Below are positions 1-5,927 of a DNA stretch of 6,599 nt, in pieces (within the stretch, counting starts at the first letter, position 1; each line of letters begins with the position of its first letter). A program made the translations under genes and the position numbers. The stretch comes from Bacillota bacterium (GTDB taxonomy: Bacteria > Bacillota_A > Clostridia > Clostridiales > Clostridiaceae): contig JAKBFR010000125.1 in assembly GCA_021837545.1 (NCBI GenBank), positions 1 to 6,599 of the forward strand, in the 5' to 3' direction. The notes below the pieces were generated by a model that did not search any database, had not been told where the DNA came from, and saw only the letters and a list, made by a program, of their open reading frames with translations.

Positions 1-55
1 ATTTATGGCAAATACAAAAACATACTAAATTCCATTCATATATTGTTCACATATC

Positions 56-71
56 TGCCATTGAAGTGCCA
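56..71 (+). promoter_or_regulatory. Candidate response-regulator direct repeat upstream of the pump operon
   Basis: The pentamer TGCCA occurs at 56-60 and again at 67-71, so the two copies start 11 bases apart, about one helical turn. The pair overlaps the candidate -35 element at 61-66. OmpR/PhoB-family regulators usually bind direct repeats with this period, and a regulator of this family is encoded downstream at 3627-4313. The repeat is seen directly; its use as a binding site is inference, and a 5-base match can occur by chance. Confidence 0.3.
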
Positions 72-88
72 CAGTATAATTTTATTAT
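61..88 (+). promoter_or_regulatory. Candidate sigma-A promoter for the adaptor-ATPase-permease operon
   Basis: TTGAAG at 61-66 resembles a -35 element and is followed after 16 bases by TATTAT at 83-88 as a -10 element. This would give a short leader before the ribosome binding site at 120-125. A perfect TATAAT at 75-80 lies nearby but has no convincing -35 at the right distance. The assignment rests on sequence resemblance in AT-rich DNA, where such matches are common. Confidence 0.35.
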
Positions 89-119
89 ATAACCACGCAC
101 TAAAGAAAAATAAAACATT

Positions 120-125
120 AGGAGG
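120..125 (+). promoter_or_regulatory. Ribosome binding site that fixes the adaptor start
   Basis: AGGAGG lies seven bases before the ATG at 133. The reading frame is open further upstream to a TTG at 43, but that codon has no ribosome binding site, and the extra 30 residues would precede a clear Lys/Arg-rich membrane anchor. The ATG at 133 is therefore the start. Confidence 0.85.
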
Positions 126-132
126 AAACATA

Positions 133-1422
133 ATGAAGAAGAGATTAATTAAAATAATTACTTCTTGTTTAATTGTTGGAATTATAGGTACTGGAGGGTA
201 CATTAGTTATACAAAATATATTGGTAGCAAAACAGTGGCATCTGCTATAAAATATACCACTGTAAAAGCTAGCAAGACAAACATACAAGTAAATGTGCAA
301 GCAACAGGAGCGGTTTATGCATCAGTAACTAGGGATGTAGTTGCAAATAACAGCGGAGAATTAAAAAATTTGGTTCTAAAAGAAGGAGATATTGTAAAAA
401 AAGGAGATGTAATTGGTCAAGTTTATAATTCGGGGCTTCAAGATCAGGTAGATAAAGCGAATCTAGCTCTTCAAAAGCAACAGCTTCAAGCAGGAACTGC
501 GAAAAATGATGCTGATGCTCAAATTCAAGCACTTACTACCGAACAAAATCAAAAGGATTTGAATGGTGCAATTGAAGCTAGGGATAATATGAATGTTACT
601 TCACCATTAGGTGGTTTAGTAGTAACTAAATCAGCAAATAATGGAGATACACTTCAATCTGGGAAACCTATTATTTCAGTTGTAGATACAAACTCGTATA
701 GGCTTAAAGTAGATGTAGATGAATTAGATATTGCAAAAGTTAAAAATGGGCAAAAGGTAGAAATAAAGTTTGATGCCATTACAAATAAAGTATATGAAGG
801 TGCTGTAGAGTCAATTTCTCAGCTTGGCGATACTACCAATAATGTAACAACTTATGGTGTAGTAATTACTATAAAGGATTTAACAGGGGTTAAGCTTGGC
901 ATGAATGCTAGTGTAAATATTTTAGTAGATAATAAAGAAAATGCTTTAGCAGTTCCAGTAGAAGCTTTAATTGAAAGAAATGGTGAAAAATACGTAATGG
1001 TAGAAGGTGCACCTAGCACAACTAACGCAACAACAAAAGATACTTCTACAACATCAACTAATTCACCAGCTTCAGGAAATGGTGGGCAGTATACAGGTGG
1101 AAGACAAAAGATGGCAAATATGACTGAAGAAGAAAAAGCACAATTTTTAAAGGATAATCCTAACATGGCTGGAAGAATGGGCAATGGACAACAAAGAGGT
1201 ACTACTTCAAGTGCTGGAAATTTAGTTAAGGTGGAAACTGGACTAGAGAATGAAAAATACATTGAAATAGTTAGCGGACTTACAGAAGGGCAAACAGTGC
1301 TAATAACTTTACCAAATATAAGCACTAGCAGCAGTACGAATAAGAAGAGTGGATTTTCAGGAATGGGTGGTGGATATGGCTCTGGTATGACAGGTGGAAG
1401 AGGAGGGACATCAAAAAAATAA
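133..1422 (+). CDS. MacA/YknX-type efflux adaptor (HlyD/RND membrane fusion family)
   Basis: This 429-residue protein is the extracytoplasmic adaptor of an ABC efflux pump and should work with the ATPase and permease downstream. Residues 1-4 (MKKR) and the hydrophobic stretch at about 5-26 form an uncleaved membrane anchor. A first lipoyl/barrel-sandwich half follows (about 50-97, with GELKNLVLKEGDIVKKGDVI), then a short helical hairpin (about 100-150), the second lipoyl half (about 154-186, TSPLGGLVV) and beta-barrel strands (about 190-268). The membrane-proximal domain contains VPVEALI at about 274-280. It is interrupted at about 293-362 by a Thr/Ser/Asn/Gly-rich insert and resumes at VKVETGLENEKYIEIVSGL. 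The C-terminus from about 407 is glycine-rich and ends in lysines. The hairpin is much shorter than in E. coli MacA, where its tip meets TolC; this fits a Gram-positive cell. A 123-base gap separates it from the ATPase gene. The family call is strong; the substrate is unknown. Confidence 0.9.
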   Translation: MKKRLIKIITSCLIVGIIGTGGYISYTKYIGSKTVASAIKYTTVKASKTNIQVNVQATGAVYASVTRDVVANNSGELKNLVLKEGDIVKKGDVIGQVYNSGLQDQVDKANLALQKQQLQAGTAKNDADAQIQALTTEQNQKDLNGAIEARDNMNVTSPLGGLVVTKSANNGDTLQSGKPIISVVDTNSYRLKVDVDELDIAKVKNGQKVEIKFDAITNKVYEGAVESISQLGDTTNNVTTYGVVITIKDLTGVKLGMNASVNILVDNKENALAVPVEALIERNGEKYVMVEGAPSTTNATTKDTSTTSTNSPASGNGGQYTGGRQKMANMTEEEKAQFLKDNPNMAGRMGNGQQRGTTSSAGNLVKVETGLENEKYIEIVSGLTEGQTVLITLPNISTSSSTNKKSGFSGMGGGYGSGMTGGRGGTSKK

Positions 1423-1475
1423 TCGGACTGTTGTGAAGAATGAAACTATAAATAAGTAGTTACGGCGTTTATAGG

Positions 1476-1498
1476 TTTAACTTAAATAAAAAGTTAAA
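1476..1498. repeat. AT-rich inverted repeat in the adaptor-ATPase gap
   Basis: TTTAACTT at 1476-1483 is mirrored by AAGTTAAA at 1491-1498 around a 7-base loop. There is no G/C-rich stem and no T tract, so it is a poor terminator. It could be a weak mRNA hairpin that tunes expression or stability between the adaptor and the ATPase, or an operator, or simply chance in AT-rich DNA. The rest of the 1423-1545 gap holds only the ribosome binding site of the next gene. Confidence 0.3.
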
Positions 1499-1545
1499 AT
1501 ATTAAAAGCGTTAGTAAAAAATATAGGATAAAGGAGGAACGGTTC

Positions 1546-2262
1546 ATGACAGTTCAACAAGAGATTATAAATATAAAAAATGTGTGGAAGACCTACAAAA
1601 TGGGCAGCAGTGAATTAAATGCTCTTCAAGATGTAAATTTGTCAATAAAAAAGGGCGAGTTTGTTGCTATCATAGGTCCTTCTGGGGCAGGAAAATCAAC
1701 TTTAATGAATATAATTGGATGTCTAGATACTGCTACAAAAGGGGAATATATATTGGATGGATTAAATACTAATTGCAATGATGACAAATTAGCAGAAATA
1801 CGGAATAGTAAGATTGGCTTTGTATTTCAAACCTATAATCTACTACCAAAGTCAAGTATTCTTGAAAATGTAGAACTACCACTTTTGTATCTTGGAATAA
1901 ATGGAAAAGAAGTTAGACGAAGATCACTAACAGCTCTAAAAAAAGTAGGACTTGATACTCACTTAAAGCACAAGCCATCTGAGCTTTCAGGAGGCCAAAA
2001 GCAAAGAGTTGCTATTGCAAGAGCCTTAGTAACAAGACCACAAATAATTTTAGCAGATGAACCAACAGGAGCATTAGATAGTAAAACTGGAAAAGAAGTA
2101 ATGCAAATGTTAAAAGATTTGAATGATGAAGGTAATACTATAGTTTTAATAACCCATGACAAGGATATAGCTTCGGAAGCTAAGCGAATTGTAACCGTAA
2201 AAGATGGGATGATTTTATCAGATATGATAAATTCAAATGCTAATAAAGAGGTGAGTAAATGA
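1546..2262 (+). CDS. MacB/LolD/YknY-type ABC transporter ATP-binding protein
   Basis: This 238-residue cytoplasmic ATPase powers the permease encoded next to it. All nucleotide-binding motifs are present: Walker A GPSGAGKST (44-52), Q-loop glutamine at 95 in GFVFQ, signature LSGGQ (147-151), Walker B IILADE (167-172) with catalytic Glu172, D-loop GALDS (175-179) and switch His204 in LITHD. The text around the Q-loop (FQTYNLLPKSSILENVELPL) is typical of the MacB/LolD/YknY branch, whose partners have four membrane helices. AAGGAGG at 1531-1537, eight bases upstream, supports the ATG at 1546. The length is normal for a stand-alone ATPase; in E. coli MacB this domain is fused to the permease. The stop overlaps the permease start by four bases, which suggests translational coupling and equal output. 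Confidence 0.95.
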   Translation: MTVQQEIINIKNVWKTYKMGSSELNALQDVNLSIKKGEFVAIIGPSGAGKSTLMNIIGCLDTATKGEYILDGLNTNCNDDKLAEIRNSKIGFVFQTYNLLPKSSILENVELPLLYLGINGKEVRRRSLTALKKVGLDTHLKHKPSELSGGQKQRVAIARALVTRPQIILADEPTGALDSKTGKEVMQMLKDLNDEGNTIVLITHDKDIASEAKRIVTVKDGMILSDMINSNANKEVSK

Positions 2263-3431
2263 AATTCAGTAGACTAATAAAGATGGCTATAACTTCAGTT
2301 TGGCTTAATAAAATGCGCTCCTTTTTAACAATGCTTGGAATAATTATAGGAATATCCTCTGTAATAGTGCTAGTAGGCATTGGAGAAGGAACCAAACAAC
2401 AGGTAGCAAGCCAAATAGAAAGCCTTGGTACAAATCTTATTACAATAAATATTACTGGTAATAGGTCAAAAGGGCTAACTAATGAAGACATTGCTGAATT
2501 GAAAACAAAGCCCGGTATTAAAGACATAGCCCCTGCACTTACGCAAAATAATATAAATATTAAGGCTGATGGAAAAAATTCTACTACCTCTTTAGAAGCA
2601 AGTACAGCGAATTATTCAAATATTAGAAAAATTAATGTAAGTGATGGAAGATTTATAAATGATAGAGATGAAAATAACAGATATAAAGTAGCTGTAGTTG
2701 GAATAGATGTAGCTAATAATATATTTGGAACTACTAATGTAGTTGGAAAAGATCTATATGTTAATGGATATGAATTTTCTATAGTAGGTGTTTTAGAATC
2801 TCAAGGTAGTACTATGAATGGATCAGGTGATGATAAAATAATTGTACCATTAAGTACTGCTCAAAGAATATTAAAGACTACAGATGTTAAAACTTTTTAC
2901 GTAGAGGCTGAAAGTAAGGATAAAGTAAGTGATGCAATGGGATATCTTCAATTATTTCTAAATAAAAAGTATAATAATAATACAAACAGTTACAGAGTAT
3001 TTGACCAAACTAGCTTATTAGATACTGCAAACCAAACTAATGATAGTTTAACTACTATGTTAAGTGGTGTTGCCGCTATATCACTTTTAGTAGGTGGAAT
3101 TGGAATAATGAATATAATGCTTGTATCTGTAATTGAAAGAACAAGAGAAATTGGAATAAGAAAGGCCATTGGAGCTAAAAGAAAAACTATCCTTATGCAA
3201 TTCTTGATAGAATCAATAGGAATAAGTAGTCTTGGCGGAATAATTGGAGTACTTTTAGGCTACCTAGCTGGGTATGTAGCAGAAGTGGTATTAAAGATGC
3301 CAATTGCCATATCATTTAACGTGGTTGTTTTAGCCTTCGCATTCTCAGCAATAGTAGGAATAGTATTTGGTATGTATCCAGCAAGTAAAGCATCGAAATT
3401 AAACCCAATAGATGCGTTAAGATTCGAATAA
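2259..3431 (+). CDS. MacB/YknZ-type ABC transporter permease (FtsX-like fold)
   Basis: This 390-residue membrane protein forms the transmembrane part of the pump. Helix 1 lies at about 22-42, after the conserved start LIKMAITSVWLNKMRSFLTM. A large extracytoplasmic MacB core domain spans about 43-265. Three further helices follow at about 267-292, 311-338 and 352-373. The cytoplasmic loop after helix 2 carries ERTREIGIRKAIGAKR (293-308), the FtsX-family segment that contacts the ATPase, and the protein ends with the family motif YPASKASKLNPIDALRFE. Such permeases do not form a classical channel but transmit ATPase movement across the membrane (mechanotransmission, known for E. coli MacB). The start ATG sits in ATGA, overlapping the ATPase stop, with AGAGGTG at 2246-2252 as ribosome binding site. 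It is the last gene of the unit; a terminator follows at 3466-3502. Confidence 0.95.
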   Translation: MKFSRLIKMAITSVWLNKMRSFLTMLGIIIGISSVIVLVGIGEGTKQQVASQIESLGTNLITINITGNRSKGLTNEDIAELKTKPGIKDIAPALTQNNINIKADGKNSTTSLEASTANYSNIRKINVSDGRFINDRDENNRYKVAVVGIDVANNIFGTTNVVGKDLYVNGYEFSIVGVLESQGSTMNGSGDDKIIVPLSTAQRILKTTDVKTFYVEAESKDKVSDAMGYLQLFLNKKYNNNTNSYRVFDQTSLLDTANQTNDSLTTMLSGVAAISLLVGGIGIMNIMLVSVIERTREIGIRKAIGAKRKTILMQFLIESIGISSLGGIIGVLLGYLAGYVAEVVLKMPIAISFNVVVLAFAFSAIVGIVFGMYPASKASKLNPIDALRFE

Positions 3432-3465
3432 AGTTAGTTAAAATAAATTTTATATATTGATTTCT

Positions 3466-3502
3466 ACTTCCTCTGTGAGCACCCTTTTACAGAGGAAGTT
3501 TT
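3466..3502 (+). terminator. Rho-independent terminator of the pump operon
   Basis: ACTTCCTCTGT (3466-3476) pairs perfectly with ACAGAGGAAGT (3489-3499) over 11 base pairs, with a 12-base loop, and the stem ends in a run of four T. It lies 35 bases after the permease stop. It separates the pump genes from the two-component genes, so the latter probably have their own promoter. The T tract is short, so some readthrough is possible. Confidence 0.8.
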
Positions 3503-3509
3503 CATATGA

Positions 3510-3528
3510 ATTTTACTTTGGGTAAAAT
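3510..3528. repeat. Inverted repeat upstream of the response-regulator gene
   Basis: ATTTTAC (3510-3516) and GTAAAAT (3522-3528) form a perfect 7-base inverted repeat around TTTGG. It lies just after the terminator and about 20 bases before the candidate extended -10 of the regulator gene, where an operator could sit. It has no T tract of its own. A role as operator is inference; the motif was not found upstream of the pump operon. Confidence 0.3.
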
Positions 3529-3549
3529 ATAATAAATTATGTTTATTAG

Positions 3550-3558
3550 TGGTATTAT
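3550..3558 (+). promoter_or_regulatory. Candidate extended -10 promoter for the two-component operon
   Basis: TGG followed by TATTAT (3553-3558) matches an extended -10 element, which can work without a good -35; none is seen upstream. Alternatives are TATAAT at 3528-3533 and TATGAT at 3561-3566, both with weak -35 partners. A promoter somewhere in 3503-3600 is likely because a terminator precedes the gene; which one is used cannot be decided by eye. Confidence 0.35.
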
Positions 3559-3626
3559 TATATGATATGAAGTAAAAATTAATATTACAGCATCAAAGAT
3601 GATGATTTAATAAAGGAGAATATTAT

Positions 3627-4313
3627 ATGAATGAAACCGTTTTAATTGTAGATGATGAAGAAAGAATCAGAAATCTTGTGTCTATATATTTAAGAAAGGA
3701 ACAATATAATATCTTACAAGCTGAAAATGGTAGTGAAGCCATAAATATATTTAATAGAAGTAAAATAGATTTAATTATATTAGATGTAATGATGCCAATT
3801 ATGGATGGATGGGATGTATGTAAAGAGATAAGAAAAACTTCCAATATACCTATTATAATGCTTACAGCAAAATCTGAAGAAGAAGACGAATTATTCGGGT
3901 TTGAATTAGGCACAGATCATTATATCACTAAGCCTTTTATTCCCAAGCTATTAGTTGCTAAAGTAAAAGCTATTATAAGAAGGACCTATAGCCCCGAGAT
4001 TGTCCTAAAGGATGAAAATACCTTTGATGGTCTAGTTGTCGATAATTTAAGTCATAGAGTTACTGTAGACAATTTTGAAATTAATCTATCCCCAAAGGAA
4101 TTTGAATTACTAAATTATTTTATTCTTAATAAAAGAATCGTATTAAGTAGAGAAAAAATATTAGATGCATTATGGGGTATTGACTATTTTGGAGATTTAA
4201 GAACTGTAGATACTGTTATAAAAAGATTGAGAGAAAAGCTAGGTGAAAAATCTTACCTTATTGCAACTATAAGAGGGACAGGATATAAATTCGAGGTGAA
4301 AAATGAAAAATAA
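3627..4313 (+). CDS. OmpR/PhoB-family response regulator
   Basis: This 228-residue cytoplasmic transcription factor is the partner of the histidine kinase encoded next. The receiver domain (about 1-118) has the acidic pocket Asp9-Asp10, the phosphate-accepting Asp53 in ILDVMMP, the switch Thr80 in IIMLT, and Lys102 in YITKPF. The C-terminal winged-helix DNA-binding domain (about 130-224) carries the usual landmarks LSPKEFELL, the recognition-helix region RTVDTVIKRLREKLG and RGTGYKF near the end. No key residue is missing and the length is typical. AAGGAG at 3613-3618, eight bases upstream, supports the ATG at 3627. It overlaps the kinase gene by 11 bases. Control of the neighbouring pump operon, and possibly of itself, is a reasonable inference from position. 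Confidence 0.95.
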   Translation: MNETVLIVDDEERIRNLVSIYLRKEQYNILQAENGSEAINIFNRSKIDLIILDVMMPIMDGWDVCKEIRKTSNIPIIMLTAKSEEEDELFGFELGTDHYITKPFIPKLLVAKVKAIIRRTYSPEIVLKDENTFDGLVVDNLSHRVTVDNFEINLSPKEFELLNYFILNKRIVLSREKILDALWGIDYFGDLRTVDTVIKRLREKLGEKSYLIATIRGTGYKFEVKNEK

Positions 4314-5790
4314 AAAGACTATTACAAGAAAGCTTTTCACTATAACCTCTGTAGTTTTTATAGTATTTATCACTACTAATTTAATAGTTCAATCTGTATT
4401 TTTCGAGCAGTTTTATATAAAATGGAAAAAGGACAATCTTCAACATAACCTTGTTAAATTCAAAAGCCAATACGATTTACTTCAAAAGGATGAAGATGCG
4501 AGTAACTTAATTAGTTCTTTTGAAGAAGACAATAATTATAAAATAATTATACGTGACAGTTTAGGAAATTTAAAATATCTTACAAGATCAGTTGATGAAA
4601 GAAAAGACTCTATGAAAGTTAGAATTATGCACCAGATAATGTCTGATGCAATAGAAAATAGAGGCGGTATCGCTAAATTTAAAGAAGAAGGAAAACCTCT
4701 AATTTTTATTACAGAAAAAAACCGTGAAATGGTAATAAGTGTGGCAGGTATACTATATGATGAAAAGAAAGATGAAATTGTATATGCTTTTTCTTCACTA
4801 CAGCCAGTAAATGAAGCAGTTCAAGTTATAAAGGAATTTTACTTTTATTTCTATATAGGAGCACTAATTACTATTCTACTGCTTTCTTTAATTTACTCAA
4901 ATATGATTGCAAAGCCATTGATAAAAATAACTAAAACGGCATCCAAAATGTCAAAGCTTGACTTCACAGAAAAATGTGTGGTTAAAAGTGAAGATGAAAT
5001 AGGGGACCTGGCTATTTCATTGAACCTTCTATCAGAGAATTTAAATGAAGCATTAACCTCACTTACAGATGCTAATACACAATTAGAAAAGGATATTGAA
5101 AAAGAAAAAAAATTAACAGAAATGAGGAAAGACTTTGTGGCAGCTGTTTCTCATGAACTTAAAACACCTATTACCCTTATAGAAGGGTACACAATGGCTT
5201 TAAACGATGATGTTTTAGAAGTAGAAGAAAAACAATACTTCATTGATGTTATAATGGATGAATCTAAGAAAATGAACAATTTAGTTTCAGATATGCTGGA
5301 TTTGTCTCAATTAGAATCAGGAAATTTTAAATTAGTTCAAGAAGAATTTTTTCTTCATGAGCTAGTAAAGCCAGTTACTAAGAAATTTTCGTCCCTACTT
5401 AATGAAAAAAACATTAAATTAGAATTAGACTTAATCCAAAATATAAAAGTAAATGCAGATTGGAACAGAATTGAGCAAGTACTAACAAATTATATGACTA
5501 ATGCAATAAGGCATACTGGTGATGGTGGATTTATTAATGTAACAATGATAAATAGAGAAGACAACATATGTGTTGAAGTAGAAAATAGCGGAAATAAGAT
5601 TGATGAGGCTGAAACAATTAAGATATGGGATAACTTCTATAAAATTGATAAATCAAGGACTAGGAAATTCGGGGGCACTGGTCTCGGCCTTTCAATAGTT
5701 AAAAATATAATGTTACTTCATAGCGGTAGTTGTGGAGTAGAAAACACAGAAAAGGGAGTTAAATTCTATTTTATTTTAAAAAAGCAATAA
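4303..5790 (+). CDS. Membrane sensor histidine kinase with extracytoplasmic sensor domain
   Basis: This 495-residue kinase should phosphorylate the regulator encoded just upstream. Helix 1 lies at about 11-32 and helix 2 at about 179-201. Between them is an extracytoplasmic domain of about 145 charged residues whose end (MVISVAGILYDEKKDEIVYAF) looks like the strands of a PAS/Cache-like sensor fold. A HAMP linker follows (about 201-254, with Pro205 and DEIGDL), then a coiled segment, the dimerisation domain with phospho-accepting His284 in SHELKTPI, and the ATPase domain with N-box Asn400 (TNAIRHT), F-box IWDNFYKID (441-449) and G2 box GGTGLGLSI (457-465). The G1 box reads VENSGNKI (426-433), with Asn428 where most kinases have Asp. 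GAGG at 4293-4296 is the ribosome binding site, inside the end of the regulator gene. The 11-base overlap suggests coupled translation. The ligand is unknown. Confidence 0.95.
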   Translation: MKNKKTITRKLFTITSVVFIVFITTNLIVQSVFFEQFYIKWKKDNLQHNLVKFKSQYDLLQKDEDASNLISSFEEDNNYKIIIRDSLGNLKYLTRSVDERKDSMKVRIMHQIMSDAIENRGGIAKFKEEGKPLIFITEKNREMVISVAGILYDEKKDEIVYAFSSLQPVNEAVQVIKEFYFYFYIGALITILLLSLIYSNMIAKPLIKITKTASKMSKLDFTEKCVVKSEDEIGDLAISLNLLSENLNEALTSLTDANTQLEKDIEKEKKLTEMRKDFVAAVSHELKTPITLIEGYTMALNDDVLEVEEKQYFIDVIMDESKKMNNLVSDMLDLSQLESGNFKLVQEEFFLHELVKPVTKKFSSLLNEKNIKLELDLIQNIKVNADWNRIEQVLTNYMTNAIRHTGDGGFINVTMINREDNICVEVENSGNKIDEAETIKIWDNFYKIDKSRTRKFGGTGLGLSIVKNIMLLHSGSCGVENTEKGVKFYFILKKQ

Positions 5791-5820
5791 TTACACTGTA
5801 CTTATATCTACTATGGTATA

Positions 5821-5837
5821 GGACGTCCAAACGTTTG
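5821..5837. repeat. Two abutting palindromes between the convergent genes
   Basis: GGACGTCC (5821-5828) and CAAACGTTTG (5828-5837) are perfect palindromes of 8 and 10 bases that share one base, each centred on ACGT. GTTT-GTGT-AAAC (5833-5844) extends the symmetry. They lie just after the kinase stop and before the terminator. No function is recognised; a protein binding site or a remnant of an insertion junction are possible, as is chance. Confidence 0.4.
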
Positions 5838-5872
5838 TGTAAACTTGAAAAATGATAAGAATTCAATAATAT

Positions 5873-5927
5873 TATAAAAATGGTATGTAAAATGCTAAAG
5901 TTAATCATTCTACATACCATTTTTATA
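5873..5927. terminator. Bidirectional hairpin terminator between convergent genes
   Basis: Positions 5873-5889 pair perfectly with 5911-5927 (17 base pairs; core ATGGTATGTA against TACATACCAT). After one mismatch, AATG (5891-5894) pairs with CATT (5906-5909), leaving an 11-base loop. The stem is flanked by five A at 5876-5880 and five T at 5920-5924, so it presents a U tract to transcripts from either strand. It ends directly next to the stop codon of the - strand ABC gene and 82 bases after the kinase stop, so it can end both transcripts. Confidence 0.85.

Noticed and set aside
1..60. Search for an upstream gene end or start in the first 60 bases
   Set aside because: No coding frame on either strand with a ribosome binding site or recognisable protein could be supported; it appears to be intergenic.
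43..132. In-frame upstream extension of the adaptor to a TTG at 43
   Set aside because: There is no ribosome binding site before it, it would bury the membrane anchor 30 residues inside, and the ATG at 133 has an ideal AGGAGG.
157..168. Lipobox-like Ile-Thr-Ser-Cys at residues 9-12 of the adaptor
   Set aside because: The hydrophobic stretch before the Cys is too short for a lipoprotein signal, and the hydrophobic segment continues well past it, as expected for a membrane anchor.
852..1325. 157-residue open frame on the - strand inside the adaptor gene
   Set aside because: It lies wholly opposite a well-supported gene, has no ribosome binding site and no recognisable domain; it is a shadow frame. 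The same holds for - strand frames at 329-532, 1959-2162, 2240-2527 and 3623-3913.
1431..1459. Possible internal promoter in the adaptor-ATPase gap (TTGTGA at 1431-1436)
   Set aside because: No acceptable -10 element lies at 16-18 bases; TATAAA at 1447-1452 is only 10 bases away.
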